Shown here piece after piece: positions 22,504 to 34,188 of a stretch of DNA of 64,000 nt. The notes beneath the pieces are model-generated. The model ran no database searches. It was not told where the DNA came from and worked only from the letters and a program-made list of their open reading frames with translations. How positions within the stretch are numbered: position 1 is the first letter of the stretch; the number at the start of each line of letters is the position of its first letter. Made by a program: the position numbers and the translations under genes. The DNA lies in contig JANATG010000005.1 in assembly GCA_029449235.1 (NCBI GenBank), positions 62,001 through 126,000 of the forward strand. Reading direction: 5' to 3'. Source of the DNA: Linnemannia schmuckeri (Eukaryota > Mortierellomycota > Mortierellomycetes > Mortierellales > Mortierellaceae).

Positions 22504-25500
22504 ATGCTTTCACTCCGAAACCTCAACAGACCCGCCGCCCGCTGGACGACGCGACTTCCTCTCAAGAAGGTGCTCTATACTATATTATTCGCTCACCTCG
22601 GCTGGCTTTTTTAACAATTCTCTCATAACAAGAAACACCTGTAACTAAATCACAATATAAACATCACTGATGACCATTACTTAAACAGGCATACACAACC
22701 GAACGCACACGCCAGCCGCTTCACGAACAATGGGCCAAGATGGCGACCAAGGAGCTCAAGGGAAAGAATCCTGAAGAGCAATTGACCTGGAGGACTGCCG
22801 AGGGACTCAACATCAAGCCCGTCTACACTCAGGCTGACACCAAGGGCATCCCTGATGAGATCCCTGGAGCTTTTCCTTTCACCCGTGGCCCTTATGCTTC
22901 CATGTACACTGCTCGTCCCTGGACCGTTCGTCAGGTACGATTCCGGCCAATTTTTATAATTATCAGGAACAAACGTTTTTTTTTTGTGGTAGTGGAATGA
23001 TGCTTCATAGGAGAGTGACCACTATGTGCGCACAGGATCCACGTAGGATGAACCCAACAACGCGATGAAAACAATCAGCTTCAGGATCAACTCTACCCTT
23101 CCCCCCACAAGTTGGCATGTTGACCAACAAGAACACCAACCTGTTATATCGAGTGAATGTCTTTTCTTCACCCACACAAAAAATGGCAAAAATCTCCGCT
23201 GGGGTTGGATTTTTTTCATTTTCTGACTTGCTTTCCCACGCTCTTTTTTTTTATGATTATTTTGTCATTCAATAGTATGCCGGATTCAGTACAGTAGAAG
23301 AGTCCAACAAGTTCTACCGCAAGAACTTGGCTGCCGGTCAGCAGGGTCTCAGTGTCGCCTTCGATCTGGCTACCCACAGAGGGTAAGTGATGGCAAACAT
23401 TGACACCAAGGGCAATGATGATTTTTTTTTGTTGTTGTTGTTCCCTTGGTTTTTACACCAAGGTCTAAAAAAGATGACCGGTTTCGATCGTCGTAAAGCG
23501 AACAAAACAAGTTCGTGACTTGGGATAAAAGCTTACCCCGCTTTTTTTTTTTTTTGTTTTCTGATGCGATTACTATATAGTTATGATTCAGACCATCCCA
23601 GAGCTGTGGGAGATGTCGGCATGGCTGGTGTCGCCATTGACTCTGTCGAGGACATGAAGGTAAGAAACTACAGTGTCAATGATGACTTGATAAAACGATC
23701 ACCTTTATCAAAAGCAATTACAATTAACCTAGTCATTTCGTTCTCTGATCATGCAATTAGATTCTTTTCGATGGTATTCCTCTCAATAAGATGTCGGTCT
23801 CCATGACCATGAACGGTGCTGTGTTACCTATTCTTGCCATGTTCATTGTTGCTGGTCTGGAGCAGGTAAACCGTCATCTTCATAACTTGACTCCTCGTGC
23901 AAAGTGAAATGAATTTTACAGAAGATTGACTCACGGTTTCGAACCTTCGTGTGAAATAGGGCGCCAAACTGGCAGAGTTGTCGGGAACGATTCAGAACGA
24001 TATTTTGAAAGAGTTCATGGTGCGTAACACATTCATCTACCCCCCAGAGCCCTCGATGAAGATCATCGGAGACATCTTCTCGTACACATCCGAAAACATG
24101 CCAAAGTATAACTCAATCTCGATTTCCGGATATCACATGCAAGAAGCCGGTGCCGACAATGTGCTCGAGATGGCCTTTACGATTGCCGATGGACTCGAGT
24201 ATATCCGTACGGGACTCAAGTCTGGAATGACAGTTGACCAGTTCGCTCCCCGTTTGTCATTCTTCTGGGCGATCGGTATGAACTTTTATATGGAGATTGC
24301 CAAAATGAGAGCCGCCCGCCGTCTTTGGGCTGTTATGGTCAAGGAGAAGTTTGAGCCCAAGAGCGAAAAGTCTTTGCTTCTTCGTACCCATTGTCAAACC
24401 TCTGGATGGTCCCTGACCGAACAGGTTAGTCCCTTTTCTATCGTTTGTTGTTTCCTGCAAGGACTATTTCAGTCAAGTATTATTGACACTAACCTGATAT
24501 TCCTCTTGTCTCTAGGATCCCTACAACAACGTTATTCGCACAACGGTCGAGGCTATGGCAGCAACATTGGGCGGAACCCAGTCTCTTCACACTAACGCCT
24601 TTGACGAGGCCATTGGACTGCCCACGGAGTTCAGTGCCCGTATTGCTCGTAACACCCAGCTGATCTTGCAGGAGGAAGCCTTCATCCCCAAGGTTGCTGA
24701 TCCTTGGGGTGGTTCTTACATGATGGAGTCGATGACCAATGACATGTACGATGCCGCCAAGAAGATTGTCGATGAGGTTGAGGCTATGGGAGGCATGGCT
24801 AAGGCTGTTGCCAGTGGTATGCCCAAGCTCAGGATTGAGGAATCTGCCGCCAAGAAGCAAGCCCGTATCGACTCTGGCCAAGGTAAAGAAAATGAAAAGG
24901 GGAAAACAGGCAAGATCTTTTTGCTCCGTGTTCGAAAACAAATAATCTAACAATACATTCCCAATATGTAAATAGATACTATTGTGGGAGTGAACAAGTA
25001 CAGATTGGCCAAGGAGGATCCCATTGATGTGTTGGCTATCGACAACACGGCTGTGAGAATCGGACAGACCAAGCGTTTGGAGAACATGCGCAAGAACCGT
25101 GACGCCGTCAAGGCCCAGGCCTGCCTGGACGCTTTGACCGAGTGCGCCAAGACCGGCAAGGGCAACTTGCTCGCCCTCGCGGTCGAGGCCTCGAAGGAGA
25201 GATGCTCCGTTGGAGAGATCTCGTATGCATTGGAGCAGATCTGGGGTCGCCACTCGCCCTCGATCCGTGTTGTCTCGGGTGCCTACAAGTCCGAGTATGG
25301 TGACAGCAACGATGTGACGGATACGATTTCAATGGTTGAGAAGTTCTTGAAGGACCAGGGTCGTCGCCCCCGTCTGCTCGTTGCCAAGATGGGCCAGGAC
25401 GGCCACGATCGTGGTGCCAAGGTCATTGCTTCTGGTTTTGCCGATCTTGGATTCGATGTTGATGTCGGACCTCTCTTCCAGACCCCCGCCGAGGTTGCCC

Positions 25501-25766
25501 GTCAGGCTATTGATGCCGATGTCCATGTTGTTGGTGTCTCGTCCCAGGCCGCTGGTCACAAGACGCTTGTCCCCCAGTTGATTGCCGAGTTGAAGAAGCA
25601 GGGTGCTGGAGACAAGTTGGTCATCTGTGGAGGCGTTATTCCTCAGCAAGATTACCAGTTCTTGTTTGATGCTGGTGTTACTTCGGTGTTTGGCCCCGGT
25701 ACTCGTATCCCTATTGCTGCCCAGGAGGTCGTCAGCAAGATTGGCGAGAAGATTACCAAGGCCTAA
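22504..25766 (+). CDS. MUT: Methylmalonyl-CoA mutase, mitochondrial, adenosylcobalamin-dependent
   Basis: Interconverts (R)-methylmalonyl-CoA and succinyl-CoA, the last step of propionate breakdown. Eight exons: 22504..22569, 22689..22934, 23276..23382, 23581..23659, 23761..23865, 23960..24424, 24516..24882, 24976..25766, giving 741 residues (human enzyme 750). A presequence (MLSLRNLNRPAARWTTRLPL) precedes the TIM-barrel domain, with RPWTVRQYAGFSTVEESN, FDLATHRGYDSDHPR, GYHMQEAGADN and ADPWGGSYMMES. The C-terminal B12-binding domain has the full base-off signature: DGHDRG with lower-ligand His622, then GVSSQAAGH and ICGGVIPQQD. Barrel and B12 domain are fused in one chain, as in the animal homodimer and unlike bacterial two-subunit enzymes. 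No catalytic motif is broken. Most Dikarya lack B12 enzymes, so this points to an early-diverging fungus. Confidence 0.97.
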
Positions 25767-26180
25767 GGAAGCTATCGTTTTTTTGAGGGAGGAGGAAGGA
25801 GGGGGCGCTTTAGATCATACTATTCACTTTAAACATTTTTGAAACTCATTATTACATATAAACATGTTAAAAACAACAATGAAGGTTTGGGAGAAACGAC
25901 AGGATGGATTGTTTTAATAAGTCTTGATAAGGATGAGAGTCAAGCTAAGGACCGTAGGTTGTGAAGAACAACGATCTACCTTCCTACTGTTTCTTTTCTC
26001 GGCCTACTTAAAAACGCCATGGTCTGTCAACGATTAATAGAAAAAGTGAAAAAATGACACAAATACAAAAAGTATAACTTTTTATAGTGGAAACTATGGA
26101 CAAGAAAAAAACAGAAAGCGAGGCAGACATTCAGTCCGGCTCTTAAAAATCAAAAGGAAAAGCACCTCTCGTAGCTTAAT
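25767..26180. other. Convergent 3' region
   Basis: 414 bp between the stops of the mutase (+) and the Tvp15-like gene (-). AT-rich UTR sequence only. Confidence 0.5.
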
Positions 26181-27308
26181 TTAGTGGGGCTGGTTCTGGT
26201 AGGTCTCGGTCATGTTGGGCTGGATATCATCATGATGAGTGGGGTTGGTGTAGGAGTGACCAGAGTTACCGGGGTTGAGGTTGTTGTTCGAGGTGTTGGG
26301 AACGGCGGACATGGAGGGCGAAGGGGTAGCGCCGACAAAGTGCATGGCGATGTAGAAGAGACCGACGGCCATGATAAAGCATCCGACCAGGATGTTGAAC
26401 CACTTCCATGAAAGGGTCAACAATCCCATGCTATTTTTGTCATATGATTGATTTCGTGAAGGAAAAAGGGATGTTTTTTGTTAGACTTGTGTGTCATTCA
26501 ATGATTCTTTCATTAAAAGTGGGCGAAGCAATGATGGAAGGGAGGCTTGCCTGACGTAGACTGTGGATCGTGTACGAGAAATGATGAAAGAAATAGAACC
26601 AAAAATAACGAGAGAAAATGTCGTCGTTAGAACAGCGTGAAAATGTCGCGTGTAAAGGCAATCTCAATTGGAACGACATGCTAAATAGTAACAGACTTAC
26701 AGATACCACGGCCGAGGAGGGAGAACATGAATCCCAAGTTATAGACGATCGACTCGGGAATGGCGAACTCCAAAGTGAACGTCAGCAGTCCAAAGATGCT
26801 ACGTGAAAGAGAACAAAAATTGGTGGCGGTGAGAAAAAAATTTTCTCAACATTTTAGACTCTTTTTTTTATTTTTTTTATTTTTTTTCTAGTGCTCAAAA
26901 GAGAATTCCACCTCGTTTTGAATAGAATCGTGTATACAGCAGAACAAAGAGTTGAAGGAAACTTACACGACGAAGACTCCGAGGATACCAGAGTTCCATG
27001 ATCCGAGCCTGACAAAGAGGAGGATACCACCGAGGATGATCAAGATCGCTGTTTGTGTATGTCATTTATGCATTAGTACAAATATGGCCCAGTTGAAGAG
27101 TAACACCAAGGGGTGAGTACAAGGATTCCCAAATAGGTTAAAAAATCAAAAACTAGTATCATGATCGTGGCTGAACTTGAGAACTTGGATGCATATACAC
27201 ATTTATAATTTTGACGATGGCGAAGGGGGACTTTTGTGACAAAGAATGATTGCGTTGCTTACAGGTGATCAAGTTCAGGAGTCTGAAAAGAGAAGCGCCT
27301 TGAGCCAT
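26181..27308 (-). CDS. Tvp15-like Golgi membrane protein (COPI-associated family)
   Basis: Five exons: 27263..27308, 26967..27048, 26701..26798, 26551..26560, 26181..26430, giving 161 residues. Four membrane segments: LLNLITSILIILGGILLF, GILGVFVVIFGLLTFTLEF, IVYNLGFMFSLLGRGIFYVS and WKWFNILVGCFIMAVGLFYI. The phrase GRGIFYVSMGLLTL is the heart of the COPI-associated/Tvp15 family, whose members ride in late-Golgi vesicles. A polar Asn/Pro/His tail follows. Exon 4 is only 10 nt (encoding most of FYVS) and its downstream intron uses a GC donor (CAG|GCAAGC). Without this exon the frame breaks at the junction of exon 3 and exon 5. The ATG at 27308 was chosen because MAQGASLFRLLNLIT leads straight into helix 1. 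The precise orthologue (Tvp15 versus another member) is less certain than the family. Confidence 0.82.
26551..26560 (-). other. 10-nt micro-exon in the Tvp15-like gene
   Basis: Minus-strand TCTACGTCAG is preceded by the acceptor CACAG and followed by GCAAGCC. It joins ..GGT ATC T (exon end 26701) to C ATG GGA (exon start 26430), restoring Ile-Phe-Tyr-Val-Ser-Met-Gly in frame, which fits the conserved GRGIFYVSMG. All nearby GT donors of exon 3 share the same phase, so skipping this exon cannot give an open frame. Confidence 0.8.
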
Positions 27309-28022
27309 TGTGGAAGGATTATTAGTGTAGTTGAAGAAACGCGAGGTTGACGGTGGATCAAGGTAACGAGTTGCGGTTTTGGAAAGGAAGAGTTGAACAA
27401 AGGAAACGTGGGAAAGCGACACATATTATATCTTTTCTCTCTCTCCTATCTTTCACTCGCTCTTCTGTCAGCAGTTCGTTGATGTCAGCTTGTTTACCAT
27501 TCCTTGAGATACGGCGCATTTTTCTTCTCGTCTCACTGCGTCAAGTCTCAGTATTTAGTCAGTATCCGCTCGCTTCGTGAAGTCCAATTGGTTGCCAGGT
27601 TGGAAAAAAACTTGTCCGGGATAGTTCCCTCACACTCACTTTTTTTTTTCTTTGCCCCAGTGATAACAGAAACGCGTAGTTGTAATCAATCGAAATTTTT
27701 TAGGCGCGATTTTCGTGTTTCAGCTCATGCACACATCCATCACGTGGATTTGCCACGAATTTTTTTTTTCTCTCAAAATGAAACATGGGTCATTGTTGAA
27801 CGAGATACCAACCTCAAATCCTCAAGGCAATTATGACCTTTAGAAGGCCCCGGCTGCTGGCTAGTGCCCCTTTTATGATGTCATAATGTCATAACATCGT
27901 ATCCTCCTTGAAAGAGAAAAAAGAGAAACAAAGGCTGTGAGAGAAAAAAAAAGGGTAAAGTGTATTTGATTGAATATGAACAAGAAAAAAAAGCAACTAT
28001 GGTAATAAGAACAAAATGGCGT
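27309..28022. promoter_or_regulatory. Tvp15-like promoter and 3' end of aspartate aminotransferase
   Basis: 714 bp between two minus-strand genes. It must hold the transcript end of the aminotransferase and the promoter of the Golgi gene. A pyrimidine-rich stretch on the plus strand near 27430-27560 is seen; no gene or named site. Confidence 0.4.
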
Positions 28023-30111
28023 TTACTTGGTGACCTCGTGGATGGCCTTGGCGAGGTAGGCAACGTTGTGGCTAGAGATACCGGCAACAGAGATACGGCC
28101 ATCCTTAGTCAAGTAGACGTGGTGCTCGTTCTTGAGCTTCTCGACTTGGTCTGCAGTCAAGCCGGTGTAGCAGAACATACCGATCTGGTCGGTGATATGG
28201 TCCCAGTTGTGCTTGGACTTGTGGTCGTTGACGAGGTGGTTCTTGAGCTGGGCACGCATGGTGATGATGCGGTCAGCCATCAACTTGACCTCTCCCAACC
28301 ACTCGGCGTTCAACTCGGGGGTGTTCAAAACAGTCGAGACAATGCGGGCTCCGTTGACGGGGGGGTTGGAGTACATAGGACGGACAACAATTTTGATCTG
28401 AGAGTCGACACGGGCCTTCTCCTCGGCAGACGCGGTGACCAAGGAGAATGATCCGGTACGCTCACCATAGAGACCCATGTTCTTGGCAAAGGACTGAGAG
28501 AGAGCGACCAAGTGACCGTCCTTGACGAACTTGCGAAGAGCATAGGCATCCTTGTCAGTGCTTCCAGAGGCGAAACCCTGGTAGGCCATGTCGAAGAAGG
28601 CAAAGTGACCAGCATCCTTGACAACCTTGGAGAGCTCGTCCCACTGAGCCTGGCTGGGGTCGACACCGGTAGGGTTGTGAGCGCAAGCGTGCAACAAGAT
28701 GATCGAACCCTTAGGGGCAGCCTATATATATACAGTTGCGTGAACAATGAGGCGACTGCGTCAGTGTCACTGGTTGTGGCAGGGCGTCTGTGTAGGACTG
28801 TTGCGACATATAAAAGGCTAATCGGGATATCATCGGGTGTCCACTTTCGGCTGAAGCATATAAAACAATAAGAAGCGAGACGTTACCTTGATATCGGCGA
28901 CCATGCCGGCAAAGTCGAGTCCGTTGGTGTTCTTGTCAAAGTACTTGTAGTGGTTGACCTCAAGGCCAGAATCCTTGAAGATTGGGATGTGGTTGCCCCA
29001 GGTGGGGGTGGGGACAAAGATCTTCTTGGAGGTAGGGAACCAACGGGCAAAGAATTCACCTCCGACGCGAAGAGCACCGGTACCGGAGATGGTCTGGGTA
29101 ATGGCAACCTGTCAAAAAGAAATCGAGAGAAAAAAAATTGTTAATCCATGACTCACGACGTGCTTGTTTGCCTTGCTTGTTCTGACTGTATTCCGTGAAC
29201 CCGAATCAAAAAAGAAGAAAGAACTTACGCGACCCTCCTTCAAGGGAGCGCTGTCGGCACCATAGGCGAGGAGAGCAGCTCCCTTGGTGAACTCTGGTAC
29301 ACCGGTGATTCCAGCGTACTCCTTGTCAAGGTTGTCAGCAGCAATCTTGGCCTCAGCCTATTGTTATGTCCGATATGAAAAGTCCTTTGTGTTAGTATTG
29401 AAGCATTGATGATGGCTATTGTGTCCTTTCCTTTTGTCCTTGTTTCTCTTCCACTCTCTTTCCCTCTGAACAGGGCTGATCATTTGACCATTAGGGTGGG
29501 GAGTCAAAGCGAGAAACGATGAGCATTGCGGATTTTTTGTCTCTCTCTGCTTGTTTATGTTTCCTTCTTATGCGTGAGAATAAAAGTAGTACCTTGCGAA
29601 CGCAGGACAAGACGAAGGGCTTGCCGGCATCATCACGGTAGGCGCCGACACCGAGGTTCATCTTGCGGGAATCGGTATCCTTCTTGAAGGCCTCAGTGAC
29701 ACCGAGAATAGCATCAGGGGGGCCTATTCACACAGGAAGGGGAGGAAGAAAGGAGACAAAAAAAACAGAATTAGCGGTATGAACGGTAAGAATGCAACGT
29801 ACAACAGTTTTTATCGTAACAAGTAGGATTGCTTGTTCATCCCTCTTCCTTCTCAATGATCCATGAATGGCGCGAATGATTGTTCACTCCCTATCCCTCT
29901 TCCTTCTTTTCCACTATCCTTGATCCAGAAGGGAAAGAAAATAAAAGTAAAAAAAAATAATTGAGCGTCGTCCTTTCGCTCCAGTTCCTCTGTGAACTTA
30001 CTCGCCGATCATTTTACTTCTCGATCTCAATCATTGTTACTCTGCTCACTATTTTATCTTTACCCGCCTTTCCCGTCCTTCCCCACTTTGTGCCTTTTCT
30101 GGCCACGCCTC

Positions 30112-30144
<33 letters not shown>

Positions 30145-30552
30145 TGGATACATACAACTCAACCGCCATTCCTTTTATGTGTGGGGTACGAGATCGTTAT
30201 CGCACTCCAACTTTCTTGAACGCGATAAAGTACCCAAATCCTGCTTATTGTTCTTTAATTCCTTTGCGTCTTGTCCAGTCCCGTCCACATCTACGTGTCC
30301 ATTCGTATTATCTTTCCTTGTTCTTGGTCGTCTACTTGTTCGTGATGTGTGTATACTGCTCCATCCTTGAAATAGTTATCCTTGATGTTTAAATGTATCG
30401 TCCGGGAACGATGATATCAGCAAATGAGGGAGCTTACCCATAGGGACGTTGGCCCAGACGGAGGAGAAGCGGACGCCGATGGCGACGGTGGGGCGGAGGG
30501 TGGCGCGGGTGAAGGCGACACGGGCGATGGATCTTGAGGAAGCAGCCAACAT
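28023..30552 (-). CDS. AAT1: Aspartate aminotransferase, mitochondrial
   Basis: PLP enzyme interconverting aspartate/2-oxoglutarate and oxaloacetate/glutamate, part of the malate-aspartate shuttle. Five exons: 30438..30552, 29593..29723, 29229..29357, 28887..29108, 28023..28721, giving 431 residues (human GOT2 430). The N-terminus (MLAASSRSIARVAFTRATLR) is a presequence. Class-I fold motifs: DSRKMNLGVGAYRDD, ISGTGALRVGG, PTPTWGNHIP, HACAHNPTGVDP, the PLP lysine in SQSFAKNMGLYGERTG (Lys279, the same number as in the GOT2 precursor) and the substrate arginine region near SVAGISSHN. Intron 1 (29724..30437) is 714 bp and carries a TTG repeat. With the glutamate carrier elsewhere in the window it touches the same metabolites, but the genes are 18 kb apart and show no shared control. 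Confidence 0.97.
30111..30140. repeat. (TTG)n microsatellite in intron 1 of aspartate aminotransferase
   Basis: About nine uninterrupted TTG units on the plus strand (CAA on the gene's strand), inside the first intron. Confidence 0.85.
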
Positions 30553-32460
30553 TGTGTGAGTTTTGTGATGGAGAAAGGGAAGGGGTATGAAGAGAGGGGA
30601 GGGTTGATGAATGAGAAGGGAGAATATAAAAAAAAAAAAGAAGAAAAAAAAAAGAAAAAGAAAAAGAAAAAGAAAAAGAGAAATGAGAAAAAAGGAAAAA
30701 AAAGATCGGGTCGAGGCTGGCACAAGGAGAATAAGGCAGGGGCGCGACTGTTTGGTGAATTGCTGTCAGTTAGTTACCAATCAGTCAGTCAGTCAGTCAG
30801 TCATTGAATAATTTGACCTTTTTTTTCTTGACCCTGCCACTTCCAGGCAAGAGACACAGGAGGGAGAGGCGTGCCATGGGCGACCGACCCACATGTGCTC
30901 AACTCAATTCACTCCTTACACCCTGTGCTTTGCTCATACTTAACACACACACTCAACTACACTCTAACACATACATCATTCCTTATTCACCTGTTTTCAT
31001 TTTTCACACATCATTCACACCATGGACAATAATTCTCCTTTTTATTCTCTTTTTTACTCTTCGTCCTCGTTTTCTCTTTATTCGTCACTCGTTACTCGTC
31101 TTCGAGTCAAGAAGTAAAGAGTAGACCGCGTAAGGAAATACCGCGATGAAATATGGCGACCCCGCAAAACCCCGCAAACAAGCCGCTGCCACTTTGAGCA
31201 AACAAGTCAACCTCCGTACACAATATTTATTTTTACTTTCAACTGTTCAACGAGTTGGTTTTTTTTTGATTCAGGCACCACTCACACTTACTTCCACGCT
31301 TTAGATGTATCCATGTGCAAACAAGAAAACAATGGCTTGCTTTTCTGCTGTTGAACCCTAAAACCATTTACTTACTCACTCACTCACTCATTCAGTTTAT
31401 TATCCTCGCATCCCTTTTACCTTTTGCTCTCGGCATCCACCAAACAGGAACGGACGGCCCTCTTCCTCAACTCATCCTCGTCGCCCGATTGGACTTCCTT
31501 CCCCTCCTCCGTTAGAACCCAGACAGCAATTCAAATATGTGTCTCTGCCCTTTTTTTATTTCATCTCTCTTTTTTTCATCGCTGTCCATGTCTAACCGTT
31601 TCTTACTCCTCTCAGACCAATAGATCCACCTGCAAGTTGCGACTCACGAACTCAACCAGCCGCCCATCACTGCACTGCTTCCTATAGCCCTTTCAAGACA
31701 TCTCAAATTAACTGCATAACTGTGTCAATAGGGATCAAACGCCAATGGGTAGGACCGGGATGGAAACAGAACAAGGGACAAGAATAAAGAGGCAACCGAC
31801 TCCAGAAAAGCAGTTCAGTTCCTGAACGACGCCTTGAAGTAAAAAGTAAAACAACGACTCCAGGAGGTTCAATTGACATCCGATACCTATCCTAGTCCCA
31901 TGGTAGTCGTTGTAAACAACAAGAGCGAAAACAGAGTGGAGTCTTCTCTCTCCATTTTTATTTCTCATTCTTCACTCGCATAAATGAACCACCGTTAGGA
32001 TACAAGAACACAAACCCCACCCTCTATTTTACTCCAGAATGGATCGATCATCCCCGCACTTTTTCTCTGGATTTTATCGTTTGATTTGTTTATGTTTGTA
32101 TTTGCGCCTGTGCCTGATAATTCGCCCACCCTAACCAAATGCCAGGCTAATCCACGTTACTTTGTGGGGATAAACGTAAACAAAAAAAACAAAGAGAGAA
32201 AGAATGAGAGAGAAGGGGGAGGGACAAGAGAGTTTTCTATTTCACGTGTGCAAAGCGGCAAACCTTTCTTCCGTCTCTCTCTTTTTTTCTTGATTTGCGT
32301 GGACGCCTAGCAGTGAACATAAGAGGACAGAAATAAAAACGCAGCACGCAGCTTGTCTGTCCATCTTCCCATCTCCTTTTCTTCAAGATTCTCTCTCTAC
32401 TCTTAAAAAAATCTCTCTCTAAGGTTAAAAAAACTTGGCGTGTTCTGCTTAGGGACTAAC
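30553..32460. other. Gene-free block, left part
   Basis: The first 1.9 kb of the 5.3 kb gap holds the aminotransferase promoter (A/G-rich up to about 30700) and then unassigned sequence. I see microsatellites (AGTC at 30782, ACTC near 31378) but no protein family. A 77-codon minus-strand frame at 31735..31968 starts with ATG and is hydrophobic, but nothing supports it as a gene. Confidence 0.5.
30782..30803. repeat. (CAGT)n microsatellite
   Basis: Five perfect CAGT units in the upstream flank of the aminotransferase gene. Confidence 0.85.
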
Positions 32461-32465
32461 TCGGA

Positions 32466-32545
32466 AATGTAACGGTCAACTCGGGAATTGAACCCAGACA
32501 CCTACTCTTCACGGGATATCGGTAATATTTTGTTTTAGTTAAGGG
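32466..32545 (-). pseudogene. tRNA relic (B-box-like), low confidence
   Basis: The minus strand carries GGGTTCAATTCCCG, a good T-arm/B-box, followed by GTTGACC as a possible 3' acceptor strand. No complementary 5' acceptor strand (GGTCAAC) or convincing A-box is found within 120 nt upstream, and the T-stem has one mismatch. A decayed tRNA or tRNA-derived repeat is the best reading. Confidence 0.3.
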
Positions 32546-33245
32546 TCACACTAATCACCATTTCAGCCCTTTTTTTTTTTTTTTGTTTTTTTTGTCTTCC
32601 GTTGAAGCTGTGAGGAGTCTTCCATCACAGCCATGGAGAGCAGCGGCAATTGTTGCATAGAGCTAGGTTGTAGACCGGATCACGATTGATGGATGGCTCT
32701 TGAAAGAGTTTGGTATGCAGTCTCCTTTCACTCCCAAATGCCTCCCTTGGACTTTTTACTATGGAAAAAAAATTGCGTACAAAAAAAAATCTAGACGCGC
32801 TGGTTGTGTAAATGCTTATTTTTTCATTAGTTTTCATACTTTGATGATCGTGTCAGAGTATAAACGACTGGCCGTTTTTTTTTTTTTTTTTTTTTTTTTT
32901 CATCCGTGTGCACAGGCTACACATCGGCCTATTTTTTTCTTTCTTTTCTTTCTTTATTTCTTTCTTTCTTTCTTTCTTTTTTTTTGATTTCTTTTCTTTT
33001 TCTTCTTCACTTTCTTTCCCGTTCTTCAATGTTTATACTTTTTTCTTTTTCTTCTGGGTGCTCTATCACACAATGGTGTCGTGGATCGAAGTCGGATGTC
33101 GGGAGCGGATTATATCAGGGTTTGGTCTGATGAGCAGAATGATATGAACGGATTGCGGATGGGAGTGGGAAGGGAATGATAATGAAAGGTGTGTTTTGAG
33201 AAGAATCCGTAACAAACTACATCTACTGTCTTTCATAATAAATGA

Positions 33246-33284
33246 GAATAGTGGCGTCGGTGGCTAGCACCGACGCCTCTATTC
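33246..33284. repeat. GC-rich hairpin, 17-bp arms
   Basis: The left arm GAATAGTGGCGTCGGTG and right arm CACCGACGCCTCTATTC pair over 17 bp with one mismatch around a 5-nt loop. It stands out in AT-rich surroundings. Function unknown; it may be a fold-back repeat. Confidence 0.75.
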
Positions 33285-33642
33285 TTCCTTTGACGCGCGA
33301 GCCTGCGTTGTCTGCGACAAATGGCTTCTTTTTTCTTTTCTTTTTGTTTCTTTTTTGTACTTGGAGCTAATACTTTCCTGTTGCGAGTACACTGGACACA
33401 CATTGTGTTCTTTTTCTTTTTTCTTTTCTTTTCGCTTCTTTTTCGTTCCTTGACTAACTTTTTTTTTCTTCATCCGAGTATATTGCCACATAATAGGTTT
33501 ATTTTCCTCTTCTTTTTTGCTCTTGGTGCGTATGTCCGACTACAAGCACCAAATTGTTTTTCTTCCCTTTCTAAACGTGAGTCAAGATGGAAATAACATT
33601 AAAGTGCACTGGCCACGATTCTTGAGAGTTGGAACATATCTG

Positions 33643-33725
33643 TAGGCTTGGCTCCACTTCCCTCGAGAAGCGAGCATGAGGCTTGCCTCATGCCCTTCTC
33701 CTGGGGGGGGGTGGAGTCAAGCCTA
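33643..33725. repeat. Nested long palindrome (83 bp)
   Basis: The outer arms TAGGCTTGGCTCCAC and GTGGAGTCAAGCCTA pair over 15 bp with one mismatch. Inside lies a perfect 20-bp palindrome at 33674..33693 (GCATGAGGC / GCCTCATGC) bracketed by GAGAAG (33665) and CTTCTC (33695). Transcribed, this would fold into one long stem. No coding frame. It could be a fold-back element or a structured RNA. Confidence 0.75.
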
Positions 33726-33814
33726 ACGTAACTGTAGAAAAATGCGCCACAAAAAAAAAACGAAAGGGAAAAAATGAGGAAAAGAATGAGAAAATGAATA
33801 GTCTCCCTTTCGGC

Positions 33815-33905
33815 TCACTTTACGTAGACAGGGATCGAAACCTCCTTCGCGCAGCGAAGGTCCTCACAAAGTGAGATCCATTGGACCAATTAAGCAAGTG
33901 AACAA
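33815..33905 (-). pseudogene. tRNA-like sequence with long variable arm, probably decayed
   Basis: The minus strand reads an A-box-like TTGCTTAATTGGTCCAATGG, then a CTCAC/GTGAG stem, a 7-bp CCTTCGC/GCGAAGG stem where a class II tRNA has its variable arm, and a B-box-like GGTTTCGATCCC. The T-arm has an extra T, the anticodon loop gives no sensible class II anticodon, and the acceptor strands do not meet at the right distance. It is a relic or a tRNA-derived repeat rather than a working tRNA. Confidence 0.35.
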
Positions 33906-34021
33906 CAGACGCGGTCGTAAAATCCCAAAAAGGAGCCTTGCTCTCCTTTCGTCTTTCAGTGTACTAAGCTAACAACAAAAAAAAAAAAAAAAAAAAAAAA
34001 GCGCCGAGCTTTTACAATGCT

Positions 34022-34067
34022 GTCGTAGCCTGTTCAAATTTCATAATGTGGTCGTAGCCTGCTCAAA
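34022..34067 (+). repeat. Two direct copies of GTCGTAGCCTGYTCAAA
   Basis: Copies at 34022..34038 and 34051..34067 differ at one base. They lie 170 bp left of the TIR element and outside it. Origin unknown. Confidence 0.6.
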
Positions 34068-34188
34068 CCTGGACGATCAAAGGGGAAGTTGCATGCCCTG
34101 GCGCCATGAAAACACTTGACCCTCTTACACATATCACTCACCGGTGCCTTGGGATCTTTTAGGGTTTTTTTTTTAGGGGTTTTCAGGG

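Noticed and set aside
24489..25253. 254-codon minus-strand frame antisense to methylmalonyl-CoA mutase
   Set aside because: It lies wholly over conserved mutase exons and crosses an intron. Its Gly/Leu/Val-rich composition is what the codon bias of the sense gene produces on the other strand.
7931..30552. Functional cluster of mitochondrial metabolism genes
   Set aside because: The mitochondrial genes are interleaved with Golgi and nuclear-envelope genes, on both strands and with separate promoters; ordinary fungal gene order.
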